The notes beneath the pieces are model-generated. The model had not been told where the DNA came from and searched no databases. It saw only the letters and a list, made by a program, of their open reading frames with translations. A stretch of DNA of 64,000 bases from Microbacterium hominis (GTDB taxonomy: Bacteria > Actinomycetota > Actinomycetes > Actinomycetales > Microbacteriaceae), in the NCBI RefSeq assembly GCF_013282805.1, contig NZ_CP054038.1, forward strand, positions 2,356,001 to 2,420,000, read 5' to 3'. This document shows, in pieces, positions 30,346 through 40,517 of this stretch (position 1 is the stretch's first letter; every line of letters begins with the position of its first letter). A program made the position numbers and the translations under genes.

Positions 30346-30361
30346 TCGAACACACCTTCGA
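30346..30361 (-). promoter_or_regulatory. LexA box upstream of recA
   Basis: TCGAACACACCTTCGA on the plus strand matches the actinobacterial SOS consensus TCGAAC-N4-GTTCGA with one change (C for G at position 11). On the minus strand it is followed seven bases on by TAGGCT, a TANNNT-type -10, so the operator would overlap the -35 region of a recA promoter. It lies 229 bases before the recA start, between the DUF3046 gene and recA. Confidence 0.75.
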
Positions 30362-30378
30362 CGACACGCCGCGCTCGT

Positions 30379-30603
30379 TCAGTGCGCGCGGGGCTCGAGA
30401 CGGCCGACACCGTGGCGACGCGACACCGGCACATCGGTCTCGGCGCAGAGGGCGAGCCAGATCTCGCGCGGGGGCACGCCGGCTGCCAGCGCATCGGCGG
30501 CCGTGCGATCGCCGACCGCGCCGAGCACGAGATCGGTCATCAACGACGAGCCGCGCGCGCCGAACTCATCGGCGACGGCACGCTCGAACTCGCTGCGACG
30601 CAT
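30379..30603 (-). CDS. DUF3046 domain protein
   Basis: Protein of 74 aa with the conserved actinobacterial pattern MRRSEFERAVADEFG, DLVLGAVGDRTAADALAAGV and REIWLALCAETDVP. Function is unknown. The family is almost always found between the clgR-type regulator and recA, as here; it begins 12 bases after the regulator's stop and probably shares its promoter. Confidence 0.88.
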   Translation of the reverse strand: MRRSEFERAVADEFGARGSSLMTDLVLGAVGDRTAADALAAGVPPREIWLALCAETDVPVSRRHGVGRLEPRAH

Positions 30604-30615
30604 GCAGGTGACGCG

Positions 30616-30924
30616 TCAGCGCAGGGACAGCTCGGCGTCGACGGACGCGACGAGCTCGTCGGGAACCACGTCGGGGAAGGTCTGCAGGCCCTCCAGGACG
30701 GAGATTCGGTCGCCGACCTCGCGCATGATGGTCGAGATGGGCACGTCGAGGGCTTCGGCCACGGAGGCGAGGATCTCGCTCGACGCCTCCTTCTGGCCAC
30801 GTTCTACTTCGCTCAGGTAGCCCAACGCGACACTGGCGCGGCTGGCGACTTGACGGAGGGTACGACCCTTCTGCTGGCGGAAGTCTCGAAGCACTTCGCC
30901 GATCTCTTGACGAACCAGGATCAT
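30616..30924 (-). CDS. clgR: ClgR-like HTH transcriptional regulator
   Basis: Regulator of 102 aa with a Cro/CI helix-turn-helix (IGEVLRDFRQQKGRTLRQVASRASVALGYLSEVERGQKEASSEIL, split by function into scaffold and recognition helices). It matches ClgR, which in Corynebacterium and Mycobacterium activates clp protease and repair genes. The gene order cinA-clgR-DUF3046-recA-recX is the same as in those genera. The ATG (30922-30924) has GGAGG-like sequence upstream. Its C-terminus lacks an obvious degradation tag. Regulation of its neighbours is inferred. Confidence 0.88.
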   Translation of the reverse strand: MILVRQEIGEVLRDFRQQKGRTLRQVASRASVALGYLSEVERGQKEASSEILASVAEALDVPISTIMREVGDRISVLEGLQTFPDVVPDELVASVDAELSLR

Positions 30925-31075
30925 GGTGGGGCCCCCTCCTCACTGCCGACTCCGCCGCTGTCCGGGTGGACAACAGTACAACACCCGCTGGAGCCAATCT
31001 AATCCTCGGCGCTGGACAATGGGTGGGAATCGCGGAATGTAACCGCGTTGAAACACCATCTGTTCCCGGCGACGA

Positions 31076-31546
31076 TCACCCGGCGTTGGCGATGTCCTCC
31101 GCGCACAGCTCGAGCACCCGGCGCACCGTCTCCGCACGGATCTGCTCGCGGGTGCCGGTCAGCTCCAACGACGACACGCTCGTCGACACCGGCGTCACGA
31201 CGGCGATGTGCACGGTGCCGACCGGCTTCCCGTCCTGCGGGTCCGGCCCCGCGACGCCCGTCGTCGCGAGCCCGACGTCGGCGCCGAGCTGCGACCGCGC
31301 CCCCTCTGCCATCTGCCAGGCCACCGCCGGATCGACAGGACCCGCGGAAGCCAGCAGGTCGGCGTCGACCTTGAGCTGCGAGTGCTTGACATCGGTGGCA
31401 TAGGCGACGATGCCGCCGCGCACCACGGCCGAGGCCCCGGGGACCTCGACGAGGGTCGCGACCACGCGACCCCCCGTGAGGGACTCCGCCGTCGCGATCG
31501 TCCAGCCGCGGCGGCCGAGCGCGGCCAGCAGGTCGGCCGGGCTCAT
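31076..31546 (-). CDS. cinA: CinA-family nicotinamide-nucleotide amidohydrolase
   Basis: Stand-alone C-terminal CinA domain (156 aa), which deamidates NMN in NAD recycling. TIATAESLTGGRVVATLVEVPGAS, GGIVAYATDVK and GLATTGVAGPDPQDGKPVGTV are the conserved stretches. The N-terminal MoCF-like domain of longer CinA proteins is missing, as usual in Actinobacteria. It overlaps pgsA by four bases (ATGA) and precedes clgR by 151 bases. Confidence 0.93.
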   Translation of the reverse strand: MSPADLLAALGRRGWTIATAESLTGGRVVATLVEVPGASAVVRGGIVAYATDVKHSQLKVDADLLASAGPVDPAVAWQMAEGARSQLGADVGLATTGVAGPDPQDGKPVGTVHIAVVTPVSTSVSSLELTGTREQIRAETVRRVLELCAEDIANAG

Positions 31547-32112
31547 GACCGCGCACGCCCCCGCGCGCCGCGCACCTCGGCCACGACGTAGTCGATTCCG
31601 CTCGCGATCGTGAGCACGAGCGCGATCGCCATCGTCACGCCGTTGACCCACCAGATCCACTCGCCGACGATCGTCCACAGCGGCAGCAGGGCCAGGGAGA
31701 GCGCGACACCCTGCGCGACCGTCTTCAGCTTGCCCATCCAGGCCGCCGCGAGCACATGGTCGCTCACGACCATGAACCGGTACACCGTGATGCCGATCTC
31801 GCGCACGAGGATGACGATGGTCACCCACCACGGCAGTTCGAGCAGGATCGACAGTCCGACGAAGGCGAATCCGGTCAGGACCTTGTCGGCGATCGGATCG
31901 AGGAGCTTGCCGAGATCGGTGACGATCTCGTACCTGCGGGCGAGGTAGCCGTCGACGCCATCGGTGGCGATCGCCACGATGAACAGCACCGCGGCCCACC
32001 ACCGCAGAGGGCCGTCGGCGCCGCCGTCGGCCAGCAGCATCCACAGGAACACCGGGGCGCACAGGATGCGCACGATCGTGATCGCATTGGGGAGCTGCCG
32101 AGGGATCGCCAT
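31543..32112 (-). CDS. pgsA: CDP-diacylglycerol-glycerol-3-phosphate 3-phosphatidyltransferase
   Basis: Membrane enzyme (189 aa) for phosphatidylglycerol-phosphate synthesis. The CDP-alcohol phosphotransferase motif D-G-x2-A-R-x8-G-x3-D-x3-D is seen in TDGVDGYLARRYEIVTDLGK followed by LLDPIADK. About five membrane segments are present. It lies 28 bases after ftsK and overlaps cinA, so ftsK, pgsA and cinA probably share a transcript. Family members that make phosphatidylinositol phosphate are similar, so the exact acceptor is slightly uncertain. Confidence 0.9.
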   Translation of the reverse strand: MAIPRQLPNAITIVRILCAPVFLWMLLADGGADGPLRWWAAVLFIVAIATDGVDGYLARRYEIVTDLGKLLDPIADKVLTGFAFVGLSILLELPWWVTIVILVREIGITVYRFMVVSDHVLAAAWMGKLKTVAQGVALSLALLPLWTIVGEWIWWVNGVTMAIALVLTIASGIDYVVAEVRGARGRARS

Positions 32113-32140
32113 GGCCCGAGCCTAGCGGCCGGCGCCCCGC

Positions 32141-34864
32141 TCAGTCGCGGCCGGTCAGGCCCCAGGCGTCTTCGCTCTCGTCGGCGTCGACCGTCGGGGA
32201 GTCGTCGTACTGCCGTTCGACGGGATCGCCCTCGTAGGGGTCGGCGGGGTGCGCCGACGGCTGGGGCGCCGCCTCGGGCACATCCTCGCCGCGCAGTCGG
32301 GCGAGCACCGTCGGGAGCTGCTCGTTGGTCACCAGCACGTCGCGCGCTTTCGACCCCTCCGAGGGCCCGACGATCTCCCGCGACTCCAGCAGATCCATGA
32401 GGCGACCCGCCTTCGCGAATCCCACGCGGAGCTTCCGCTGGAGCATCGAGGTCGAGCCGAACTGGCTCGACACGATCAGCTCGGCCGCCGCGAGCAGGAG
32501 CTCGAGATCGTCGCCGATGTCCGCGTCGATCTCCTTCTTCTCGGCGGCCGCCTGCACGTCGGCCCGGTACTCGGGCAGAGCCTGCTGCTTGGTATGCGAG
32601 ACGACCCGTTCGATCTCGGGCTCGCTGACCCACGCGCCCTGCACGCGCAGAGCCTTCGAGGCGCCCATGGGCAGGAACAGGCCGTCGCCCTGACCGATGA
32701 GCCGGTCGGCACCGGGCTGGTCCAGGATGACCCGCGAATCGGTGACGCTCGTCACCGCGAAGGCGAGACGCGAGGGCACGTTGGCCTTGATGAGTCCGGT
32801 GACGACGTCGACCGACGGCCGCTGGGTGGCGAGGACCAGGTGGATGCCGCTGGCACGGGCCAGCTGCGTGATGCGCACGATCGAGTCCTCGACGTCGCGC
32901 GGGGCGACCATCATGAGGTCGGCGAGCTCGTCGACGACCACCAGCAGGTACGGGTAGGGCTTGAGCACGCGCTCGCTGCCCTCCGGCAGCTTCACCTCGC
33001 CCGCCACGACGGCCCTGTTGAAGTCGTCGATGTGGCGGAAGCCGAACGAGGCGAGGTCGTCGTACCGCATGTCCATCTCCTTCACGACCCACTGCAGCGC
33101 CTCGGCCGCCTTCTTGGGGTTCGTGATGATGGGCGTGATCAGGTGCGGGACACCCGCGTAGGAGGTCAGTTCGACGCGCTTGGGGTCGATGAGCACCATG
33201 CGCACTTCGGAGGGCTTGGCCCGCATGAGCAGGCTCGTGATCATCGAGTTGACGAAGCTCGACTTTCCCGAGCCCGTGGAGCCGGCCACCAGGAGGTGGG
33301 GCATCTTGGCGAGGTTGGCCACCACGTAGCCGCCGCCGACGTCCTTGCCGACGCCGATCGTCATCGGATGGGTGGCGCCCACCGCCGAGGCGGAGCGCAG
33401 CACGTCGCCGAGGGTGACGATCTCGCGGTCGGTGTTCGGGATCTCCACGCCGATCGCGCTCTTGCCCGGGATCGGCGCCAGGATGCGCACCTCGTTCGAG
33501 GCGACGGCGTAGGCGATGTTGTTCGTGAGCGCCGTGATGCGCTCCACCTTCACGCCCGGTCCGAGCGCGATCTCGTACTGCGTCACGGTCGGACCTCGCG
33601 AGAAGCCCGTCACCCGCGCGTCGACCGAGAACTGGTCGAGCACGCTCGTGATCGCCCGCACCGTGTCGTCGTTGGCCTGGGATCGCGCGACGTGCGGCGT
33701 CCCCTCTGCGAGCGACGAGACGGACGGCAGGCGATAGGGCGCGCTCGGGGCGCTGTGCGGTCCGTCGCTGCCGAGGCCGGAAAGCCCCGGGAGCAGGTCG
33801 CCCTCGTCATCCTGCGCGGAGTCGTCCCGCAGCGACGTGCCGCCCTTCGCGGCTGCCTTCGCACCCGACAGCACGGCCGGATCGATGACCTCGGTGAGCG
33901 CATCGGACGAGACCGCGGGGGCTGTCGGCGCCGCCGGGGAGACGGGGGCGATCGCCTGCTCGAAGCCGCCCTGGGACGAGCCGGGCGGCAGGAGCTCGGT
34001 GAGGTCCTGCGACCCGATGCCGCCGTCGGCATCCTGCTCGCGCCCGGTCTTGTTGCGCCGCCACCACGGGAGAGAGGGCTCCTCATCGTCATCGTCGTCA
34101 TCGGCCTGCCGACGACGACGCGACGTGCGCTCCTCGGGGTCGTCGTCGGGCTCCGCGCCGAACATCCAGACGTACAGCTGGCCGAGCCGGCGCCCGATGC
34201 GGTTCGGCGGGGTCTTGGTGATGATCAGCACACTGAGCGCGGTGACCAGCGACAGAGCGATGTATGCACCGACATCGGTGAGAAGGAGGGCCAGCGGCTC
34301 GGCGACCATCCAGCCGAACAGACCCCCGGCCTCGCTCAGCGCCGGCAGTCCCTCCACGGGCTGCGGCCGACCGCCGGCCACGTGGCAGAAGCCGGCGATG
34401 GCGAGCACGAGCAGGCCGAACCCGATACCGATGCGCCCGTTGTCGTGCACCGAGCTGGGATGGCGGAACATCCAGCCCGCCAGCAGCAGCACGAGGACGG
34501 GCAGGATGAAAGCCTCGCGGCCGAGGAGACCGCCGACGGAGTAGGCGCTGATCAGAGCCGCGGCCTCGGTGCCGATGAAGAACCACTCGACGACCGCTCC
34601 CGCGATGACCAGGAGCACGAGCAGGAACGGGAAGCCGTCGCGACGCTGATCCTTCTCGAGAGTCTCCGGCCCGAACGCGCGGAACAGCCCGCCCGTGGCA
34701 TGGGCGAGCCCCAGCCACATGCGCACGATCACGGGCGGCCGGTCGGTCTCGCCGACGTACTTCTTGGGAGCGGGCGCGGGCTTCGGGGCGCGTGAGGCGG
34801 GCGTGCTCGTCGCCTTGGTCGACGGCGCGCGTCCGCTCTTGGCCGGGGTGGTGCTCCTGGGCAT
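32141..34864 (-). CDS. ftsK: DNA translocase FtsK/SpoIIIE
   Basis: Septal DNA pump (907 aa). A basic, Ala/Pro-rich N-terminus is followed by four to five membrane segments (about 80-230), a long acidic linker (including an [11 protein letters not shown] stretch), the alpha/beta motor domains with Walker [12 protein letters not shown] (Lys534) and Walker [14 protein letters not shown], and the C-terminal gamma winged helix ([26 protein letters not shown]). The ATG at 34862-34864 has GTGGGG close upstream. A further acidic tail ends the protein. Confidence 0.96.
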   Translation of the reverse strand: MPRSTTPAKSGRAPSTKATSTPASRAPKPAPAPKKYVGETDRPPVIVRMWLGLAHATGGLFRAFGPETLEKDQRRDGFPFLLVLLVIAGAVVEWFFIGTEAAALISAYSVGGLLGREAFILPVLVLLLAGWMFRHPSSVHDNGRIGIGFGLLVLAIAGFCHVAGGRPQPVEGLPALSEAGGLFGWMVAEPLALLLTDVGAYIALSLVTALSVLIITKTPPNRIGRRLGQLYVWMFGAEPDDDPEERTSRRRRQADDDDDDEEPSLPWWRRNKTGREQDADGGIGSQDLTELLPPGSSQGGFEQAIAPVSPAAPTAPAVSSDALTEVIDPAVLSGAKAAAKGGTSLRDDSAQDDEGDLLPGLSGLGSDGPHSAPSAPYRLPSVSSLAEGTPHVARSQANDDTVRAITSVLDQFSVDARVTGFSRGPTVTQYEIALGPGVKVERITALTNNIAYAVASNEVRILAPIPGKSAIGVEIPNTDREIVTLGDVLRSASAVGATHPMTIGVGKDVGGGYVVANLAKMPHLLVAGSTGSGKSSFVNSMITSLLMRAKPSEVRMVLIDPKRVELTSYAGVPHLITPIITNPKKAAEALQWVVKEMDMRYDDLASFGFRHIDDFNRAVVAGEVKLPEGSERVLKPYPYLLVVVDELADLMMVAPRDVEDSIVRITQLARASGIHLVLATQRPSVDVVTGLIKANVPSRLAFAVTSVTDSRVILDQPGADRLIGQGDGLFLPMGASKALRVQGAWVSEPEIERVVSHTKQQALPEYRADVQAAAEKKEIDADIGDDLELLLAAAELIVSSQFGSTSMLQRKLRVGFAKAGRLMDLLESREIVGPSEGSKARDVLVTNEQLPTVLARLRGEDVPEAAPQPSAHPADPYEGDPVERQYDDSPTVDADESEDAWGLTGRD

Positions 34865-34920
34865 TACCCCACGGTAAGCCGGGTCTCCGACTTTTGCCGG
34901 GAACCACGCGGCACGAAGGA

Positions 34921-35415
34921 TCAGCGCAGCCGCTTGACCATGGTGTCGCGGCCCATCCCGGGCTGGGTGACTGCGAAACCCTCGCTGCGATACAGCGTCG
35001 TCGCGTAGTTGCCCCGCTCCACGCTCAGGCTGATGCGCCCGTAGCCCTCCGCGCGCGCGTGTTCGCACAGCCGCTGGAGGAGCGCGCGCCCGACCCCGTG
35101 CGCCCGCCAGATCGGCCGGACGCCGATGATGAGCTCGGGCACTCCTGTTCCGATGTAGCCGAAGCCGGGATCGCTGCGCGGCAGCACGCGGTACCAGGCG
35201 GCGCCGATCGGCTCGCCGTGCAGATCCTCCGCGACGAAGCCGGCGTCGCCCGGTCGCATCCATCCGGTGACGTACCTGCTGTGGTCGGAGCCGGTGACGA
35301 CCTGGTGCTTGGGTCGCGCCCCGCCGGCGCGCCAGTTGACCGCCTCGACGACCATGTCGCCGAGGAAGGTGCCGTCCGACTGGCGCGCGGGACGGAGGGT
35401 GAAGGCCACCGGCAT
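34921..35415 (-). CDS. GNAT-family N-acetyltransferase
   Basis: Acetyltransferase of 164 aa. The acetyl-CoA-binding motif A is in [29 protein letters not shown], with motif B near ISLSVERGN and a C-terminal LYRSEGF. The substrate is unknown. The start at 35413-35415 gives [14 protein letters not shown]. It sits between rnj and ftsK on the same strand with gaps of 99 and 56 bases. Confidence 0.85.
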   Translation of the reverse strand: MPVAFTLRPARQSDGTFLGDMVVEAVNWRAGGARPKHQVVTGSDHSRYVTGWMRPGDAGFVAEDLHGEPIGAAWYRVLPRSDPGFGYIGTGVPELIIGVRPIWRAHGVGRALLQRLCEHARAEGYGRISLSVERGNYATTLYRSEGFAVTQPGMGRDTMVKRLR

Positions 35416-35514
35416 GGCGGTGATTCTATCGGCGCGGCAGGGTCGGCCCGTTACGGCCGCATGACGAGATCCCGCGCCGGCGTCGCCGCGCGGCTCTGCC
35501 GGGGCGCATCCCGG

Positions 35515-37191
35515 CTACGCCTCGATCACGAGCGGCACGATCATCGGCCGGCGGCGCAGCGACTGGTTGACCCAGCGTCCGATCGTGCGGCGCACGACCT
35601 GCGAGAGCGCGTGCTGGTCGCGCACACCGGACTTCGCCGCCTCGGTCAGCGCCGCGGCGATCTTCGGCTTGACGCTCTCGAACACCGCGTCGTCCTCGGC
35701 GAACCCGCGCGCGTGGATCTCGGGTCCCGTGATGATGCGGCCGGTGGCGGCATCCACCACCACGATCACCGAGATGAAGCCCTCTTCGCCGAGGATCCGG
35801 CGGTCCTTGAGGTCGGCGTCGGTGATCTCGCCGACGGTCGAGCCGTCGACGTAGACGAAGCCGAGGTCGAGCTGACCCACGACCCGGGCGAGGCCGTCCT
35901 TGAGGTCGACCACGGTGCCGTTCTCGGCGATGAGCGTGCGCTCGGCCGGGATGCCGGTGTCCTGCGCGAGCTTGGCGTTGGCCATCAGGTGGCGGAACTC
36001 GCCGTGGACCGGCAGCACGTTCTTCGGCCGCAGGATGTTGTAGCAGTAGAGGAGCTCGCCGGCGGCCGCGTGACCGGAAACGTGCACCTTGGCGTTGCCC
36101 TTGTGCACGACGTTCGCGCCGAGCTTGGTGAGCCCGTCGATCACACGGTAGACCGCGTTCTCGTTGCCGGGGATGAGGCTGGAGGCGAGGATCACGGTGT
36201 CGCCCTCGCCGGGCTCGATCTCGTGGTCGAGGTTGGCCATGCGACTGAGCACGGCCATCGGCTCGCCCTGCGAACCGGTCGACATGTAGACGATCTCGTC
36301 TTCGGGGAGGTCGCGCGCCTTCTTGTAGTCGATGAGCACGCCCTCGGGGACGGTCAGGTAGCCGAGGTCCTCGGCGATGCCCATGTTGCGCACCATGCTT
36401 CGTCCCAGCAGAGCCACCCGGCGCCCGTGGGCGTGCGCGGCGTCCAGCACCTGCTGCACCCGGTGCACGTGGCTGGAGAAGCTGGCGACGATGACGCGGC
36501 GCGGAGCGCGGCCGATCACCTGGTCGAGCACGGGCCCGATGGAACGCTCGAGCGGGGTGAATCCCGGCACGTCGGCGTTCGTGGAGTCGACGAGGAACAG
36601 ATCCACGCCCTCCTCGCCCAGCCGCGCGAAGGCGCGGAGGTCGGTCAGTCGGCCGTCCAGCGGCAGCTGGTCCATCTTGAAGTCGCCGGTGGCCAGCACC
36701 GTGCCCGCGGGCGTGCGCACCGCCACGGCGAGCGCATCGGGGATGGAGTGGTTGACGGCCACGAACTCGAGATCGAAGGGGCCGAGCTTCTCCCGCTGCC
36801 CTTCGGCGACGGTGAGACTGTACGGCTTGATGCGGTGCTCTTTGAGCTTGGCCTCGGTGAGCGCGAGCGTGAGCCCGGACCCGACGATCGGGATGTCGGC
36901 CTTGAGCTTGAGGAGGTACGGCACCGCGCCGATGTGGTCCTCGTGCCCGTGCGTGAGCACCACGCCCACGATGTCGTTCAGCCGACCCTTGATCGGCTCG
37001 AAGTCCGGGAGGATCAGGTCGACGCCGGGCTGGTGCTCCTCGGGGAACAGGACGCCGCAGTCGATGACGAGGAGCTTGCCCTCGTACTCGAACACGGTCA
37101 TGTTGCGACCGACCTCGCCGAGACCGCCGAGAGGCGTCACGCGCAGCGTGCCCGATTCGAGGGCGGGCGGGTCGTAGACGGTGGTGGGCAT
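35515..37191 (-). CDS. rnj: Ribonuclease J
   Basis: RNase J (558 aa) is a metallo-beta-lactamase/beta-CASP ribonuclease with 5'-exo and endo activity in mRNA decay and rRNA maturation. The metal site HGHEDHIGAVP, the DSTNADVPG segment, VIVASFSSHVHRVQ and the C-terminal HVSGHAAAGEL are conserved. It follows dapA, a linkage common in Actinobacteria, and is separated from it by a hairpin. Confidence 0.95.
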   Translation of the reverse strand: MPTTVYDPPALESGTLRVTPLGGLGEVGRNMTVFEYEGKLLVIDCGVLFPEEHQPGVDLILPDFEPIKGRLNDIVGVVLTHGHEDHIGAVPYLLKLKADIPIVGSGLTLALTEAKLKEHRIKPYSLTVAEGQREKLGPFDLEFVAVNHSIPDALAVAVRTPAGTVLATGDFKMDQLPLDGRLTDLRAFARLGEEGVDLFLVDSTNADVPGFTPLERSIGPVLDQVIGRAPRRVIVASFSSHVHRVQQVLDAAHAHGRRVALLGRSMVRNMGIAEDLGYLTVPEGVLIDYKKARDLPEDEIVYMSTGSQGEPMAVLSRMANLDHEIEPGEGDTVILASSLIPGNENAVYRVIDGLTKLGANVVHKGNAKVHVSGHAAAGELLYCYNILRPKNVLPVHGEFRHLMANAKLAQDTGIPAERTLIAENGTVVDLKDGLARVVGQLDLGFVYVDGSTVGEITDADLKDRRILGEEGFISVIVVVDAATGRIITGPEIHARGFAEDDAVFESVKPKIAAALTEAAKSGVRDQHALSQVVRRTIGRWVNQSLRRRPMIVPLVIEA

Positions 37192-37205
37192 CGCATGCCT
37201 TTCCT

Positions 37206-37228
37206 GGATGCCGCGCGACGCGGCATCC
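37206..37228 (-). promoter_or_regulatory. Hairpin between dapA and rnj
   Basis: Perfect 10-base arms GGATGCCGCG (37206-37215) and CGCGGCATCC (37219-37228) with a CGA loop. It lies 42 bases after the dapA stop and 14 bases before the rnj start. TTTAC flanks it on the dapA side. It may terminate dapA transcription partly or mark a processing site; the arms are the word that recurs across this window. Confidence 0.6.
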
Positions 37229-37270
37229 CTTTACATCGAGTCTCGCGCCGGGCCTCGAGCCTGCCGCTGA

Positions 37271-38248
37271 CTAACGGGTCGTCCCGTGCACCTTCGGCAG
37301 GGCTCCGCCGGCGGCCGCGTTGCGGTCGGGGCGGAAGTCGCTGAAGTCGGCGCCGGAGACGTCGGCGACGAGGGCGAGTTCGTCCTCGATCATGGCGGCC
37401 TCCCATTCCTCGGGACCCACAAGCGGCAGTCGCACGCGCGGGCTGCCGATGCGGCCGAGGCCGTGGAGGATGTACTTCGCCGAGACGGTGCCCGGCACAT
37501 GGGTCATGACGGCCCGCACCAGCGGCTCGAGCCGCTGGTGCTCGGCCGTCGCGGTCTTCAGGTCGCCCGCGTTCACCGCGTCGACGATCGTGCGGTACGG
37601 GGCCGGCGCGATGTTCGCGGTGACGCCGATGAGTCCGGTCGCACCGATGGCCAGGTGCGGCAGCACGTTGGCGTCGTCGCCGGAGAAGTAGAGCAGGTCG
37701 GTCTGGTTCAGCACGCGGCTGACCTCGCTGAAGTCGCCCTTCGCATCCTTGATCGCGAGGATGTTGGGGTGCTTGGCCAAGCGCAGGATCGTCTCGTACT
37801 TGATCGGCACCCCGGTGCGGCCGGGGATGTCGTACAGGATGACCGGGAGGTCGGTGGCGTCGGCGACGAGACGGAAGTGCGTCAGGATGCCGGCCTGCGT
37901 CGGCTTGTTGTAGTACGGCGTGACGATCATGATGCCGTCGGCGCCGGCCTTCTCGCTGGCCTTGTAGAGCTCGATGGCGTGCGCGGTCTCGTTCGAGCCG
38001 CCTCCGGTGATGATCTTGGCGCGGCCCGCGGCGACGTCCTTGCCGACCTCGACCAGCCGCAGCTTCTCGGCGTCGGTGAGGGTGCTGGTCTCGCCGGTCG
38101 TGCCCGTGACCACGACGCCGTCGGCGCCTGCCGTCACGACATCGTCGATGTGCTTCTCGACACCGGGCCAATCGACCTCGCCGTCGGCGGTCATCGGCGT
38201 GACCAGCGCGACGAGCACCTGACCGAAGGGGTTGCCGGTGTGCGTCAT
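37271..38248 (-). CDS. dapA: 4-hydroxy-tetrahydrodipicolinate synthase
   Basis: DapA (325 aa) condenses pyruvate with aspartate semialdehyde. The catalytic residues lie in GTTGETSTLTDAE (Thr-Thr), IVTPYYNKPTQAG (Tyr) and ILAIKDAKGDFSE (Schiff-base Lys). The ATG at 38246-38248 gives MTHTGNPFGQVLVALVTPM. It is followed by rnj; the dehydrogenase gene upstream is 47 bases away on the same strand. Confidence 0.96.
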   Translation of the reverse strand: MTHTGNPFGQVLVALVTPMTADGEVDWPGVEKHIDDVVTAGADGVVVTGTTGETSTLTDAEKLRLVEVGKDVAAGRAKIITGGGSNETAHAIELYKASEKAGADGIMIVTPYYNKPTQAGILTHFRLVADATDLPVILYDIPGRTGVPIKYETILRLAKHPNILAIKDAKGDFSEVSRVLNQTDLLYFSGDDANVLPHLAIGATGLIGVTANIAPAPYRTIVDAVNAGDLKTATAEHQRLEPLVRAVMTHVPGTVSAKYILHGLGRIGSPRVRLPLVGPEEWEAAMIEDELALVADVSGADFSDFRPDRNAAAGGALPKVHGTTR

Positions 38249-38295
38249 GCTCCCCAGGCTATCGGTTCCGCGACGGGCCGCGAGGCCGGGTGCCG

Positions 38296-39060
38296 TCAGC
38301 GGCCGCGGGAGGCGAGCCGGGCGACCAGCCCCGACGGCGCCAGTCGCGACAGCGCCGTGAGCACCTTGTAGCGCGTCGACGGGATCGACACGGCGCGGCC
38401 GCGCGCGGCATCCCGCAGCGACTCCGACACGACCTGGGAGGCCTCCAGCCACATCCAGTCGGCGACGCCCTCCTGTCCGGGCGGCAGACCCGCGCGCTCG
38501 TGGAAGCGGGTGTGCGTGAACCCGGGCAGCACCGCGGTGACGCTCACCCCCCGCCCGGCGTAGGCGCCGTTGGCCCAGCGGCTGAAGCTGAGCACCCAGG
38601 CCTTCGCGGCGCCGTATGTCGAGCGCGGCATGTAGGCCGACACCGAGGCGACGTTGATGATGCGTCCCCGCCCGCGCGCCAGCATCGAGCGCAGCGCGGC
38701 GTGCGAGAGCCGCATGGGCACCTCCACGTGCAGGCGCAGGTGGCGCACCTCCTCGGAGATCGGGTTCTTCTCGAAGGCGAACGGCAGGGCGAATCCGGCG
38801 TCGTTGACGAGGATGCCGATCGGCCGATCGGCATCGCGCAGGCGCGCCTCGACTTTGGCGAGCTCGCGCGGCTTGAGCAGATCGGCCGCGAGCACCTCGA
38901 CCTGCACGCGGTGGAGCGAACGCAGCGTGGTCGCCAGCGTCTCGAGCGCGGCGTGGTCGCGGGCCACGAGCACGAGGTCGGCCCCTCGGGCGGCGAGCTG
39001 GCGCGCATACTCGGCGCCGATGCCCGAGCTCGCACCGGTCACGAGGGCGGATCTCACCAT
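38296..39060 (-). CDS. Short-chain dehydrogenase/reductase
   Basis: SDR enzyme of 254 aa: cofactor loop VTGASSGIGAEYARQLA, the NDAG motif (LVNDAGFALP), and the active site with Ser in VASVSAYMP and Tyr-x3-Lys in YGAAKAW. An Arg-containing cofactor region (LVARDHAAL) suggests NADP(H). The substrate is unknown. The start overlaps the folA stop by seven bases, so it is probably co-translated with thyA-folA. Confidence 0.87.
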   Translation of the reverse strand: MVRSALVTGASSGIGAEYARQLAARGADLVLVARDHAALETLATTLRSLHRVQVEVLAADLLKPRELAKVEARLRDADRPIGILVNDAGFALPFAFEKNPISEEVRHLRLHVEVPMRLSHAALRSMLARGRGRIINVASVSAYMPRSTYGAAKAWVLSFSRWANGAYAGRGVSVTAVLPGFTHTRFHERAGLPPGQEGVADWMWLEASQVVSESLRDAARGRAVSIPSTRYKVLTALSRLAPSGLVARLASRGR

Positions 39061-39590
39061 GCGGACTCCTCCGGTTCGTCACGCGCCGCGCGGCGCAGGG
39101 TCAGGAAGCGATACGGGATGCCGGTGCGCGAGGTGCGCCACCCGACGGGCGGATCGGCGGTGACCGGCATCCACCCCGGCGTCGGCGGGGCGAACGTGTC
39201 GCCCTCGACGTCGACATCGAGTTCGGTGACCTCGAGCAGGTCGGCGCGAGCGATGCCCTCGCGGAACAGCTTCCCGCCGCCGATGAGCCAGATGCGGTCG
39301 ACGCCGGCGTCTCCGGCGTCGGCGAGCGCCTCATCGAGCGATCCCGCGCGCTGCGCGCCCGGCGCCGACCACTGCGCCGACCGGGTCACGACGAAGTTGC
39401 GGCGTCCGGGAAGCGGGCGGAACCGCTCCGGCAGCGAGTCCCACGTGCGGCGCCCCATCACGACGGGGGCGTCGGCGGTCACCTCGCGGAAGTGCGCGAG
39501 GTCCTCGGGGACGTGCCACGGCATGCCGCCGGCCGCGCCGATGACGCCACCGCGCGCCTGGGCCCAGACGAGGCCGATCGCCGCCGTCAT
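39054..39590 (-). CDS. folA: Dihydrofolate reductase
   Basis: DHFR (178 aa) regenerates tetrahydrofolate. The motifs [28 protein letters not shown] is long, so only its key points are given here: the GxMPWH loop, the catalytic Asp after [14 protein letters not shown] and the [13 protein letters not shown] cofactor loop. The ATG at 39588-39590 overlaps the thyA stop (ATGA). ThyA oxidises methylene-THF to DHF, which this enzyme recycles. Confidence 0.94.
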   Translation of the reverse strand: MTAAIGLVWAQARGGVIGAAGGMPWHVPEDLAHFREVTADAPVVMGRRTWDSLPERFRPLPGRRNFVVTRSAQWSAPGAQRAGSLDEALADAGDAGVDRIWLIGGGKLFREGIARADLLEVTELDVDVEGDTFAPPTPGWMPVTADPPVGWRTSRTGIPYRFLTLRRAARDEPEESAW

Positions 39591-40420
39591 ACCGCGACCG
39601 CCCCGCGGATCGCGGGGTGGTGCACGTAGTCCTCGATCACGAAGTCGTCGTAGGAGTAGTCGAAGATCGACCGCGGGGTGCGCGCGAAGCGCAGCGTCGG
39701 GTAGCGATACGGGGCGCGGGTGAGCTGCTCGCGCACCTGTTCGAGGTGGTTGTCGTAGATGTGGCAGTCGCCGCCAGTCCACACGAAATCGCCCGGCTCC
39801 AAGCCGGTCTGCTGCGCGACCATCAGCGTGAGCAGCGCGTAGGAGGCGATGTTGAAGGGCACGCCGAGGAAGAGGTCGGCGCTGCGCTGGTAGAGCTGGC
39901 ACGAGAGCCGCCCATCGGCCACATAGAACTGGAACATCGCGTGACACGGAGCGAGCGCCATATCCGGGATGTCGGCGGGGTTCCACGCCGAGACGATCAG
40001 CCGCCGGGAGTCGGGGTTCGCACGGATCTGGTCGATGACCTGCGCGATCTGGTCGATGTGCGCACCGTCGGGGGTGGGCCAGGAGCGCCACTGCACCCCG
40101 TAGACGGGACCGAGCTCGCCGTCGGCGTCGGCCCATTCATCCCAGATCGTGACCCCGTTCTCCTGCAGCCAGCGCACGTTCGACTCGCCGCGCAGGAACC
40201 ACAGCAGCTCATACGCGATGGATTTGAAGTGGACCCTCTTGGTCGTGATGAGAGGGAAACCCTGGGAGAGGTCGAAGCGGATCTGCCGGCCGAACGCGCT
40301 GGTCGTGCCGGTGCCGGTGCGGTCGTCCTTGTGCGCGCCGTGCGCGAGCACATCGCGCAGCAGGTCTTCGTACGGCGTGGGAATCGGCCCGGAGTCGGTC
40401 GGCGTCGTCACGTCGGCCAC
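39587..40420 (-). CDS. thyA: Thymidylate synthase
   Basis: ThyA methylates dUMP to dTMP with methylene-THF. The catalytic cysteine is in [39 protein letters not shown] and [16 protein letters not shown] stretches are complete. Two GTG starts compete: 40418-40420 (CGGGG five bases upstream; chosen, 277 aa) and 40409-40411 (274 aa). It heads a thyA-folA-SDR operon and is divergent from the thioredoxin-like gene. Confidence 0.93.
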   Translation of the reverse strand: MADVTTPTDSGPIPTPYEDLLRDVLAHGAHKDDRTGTGTTSAFGRQIRFDLSQGFPLITTKRVHFKSIAYELLWFLRGESNVRWLQENGVTIWDEWADADGELGPVYGVQWRSWPTPDGAHIDQIAQVIDQIRANPDSRRLIVSAWNPADIPDMALAPCHAMFQFYVADGRLSCQLYQRSADLFLGVPFNIASYALLTLMVAQQTGLEPGDFVWTGGDCHIYDNHLEQVREQLTRAPYRYPTLRFARTPRSIFDYSYDDFVIEDYVHHPAIRGAVAV

Positions 40421-40517
40421 GATACCCCGGCCCGCCCCCATCGGGCCGCCGACCTTCCGGCCGTAACAATCGCACACACGGCCCGCGCCCAGGTGCCGAC
40501 GGTTACGATCGTCTGTT

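Noticed and set aside
34792..37344. Plus-strand open frame of about 850 codons opposite rnj
   Set aside because: Shadow of the RNase J gene; the real gene has complete metallo-beta-lactamase motifs on the other strand.
40461..40507. Inverted repeat CGTAAC/GTTACG between thyA and the thioredoxin-like gene
   Set aside because: Arms of only six bases separated by 35 bases are expected by chance at this scale.
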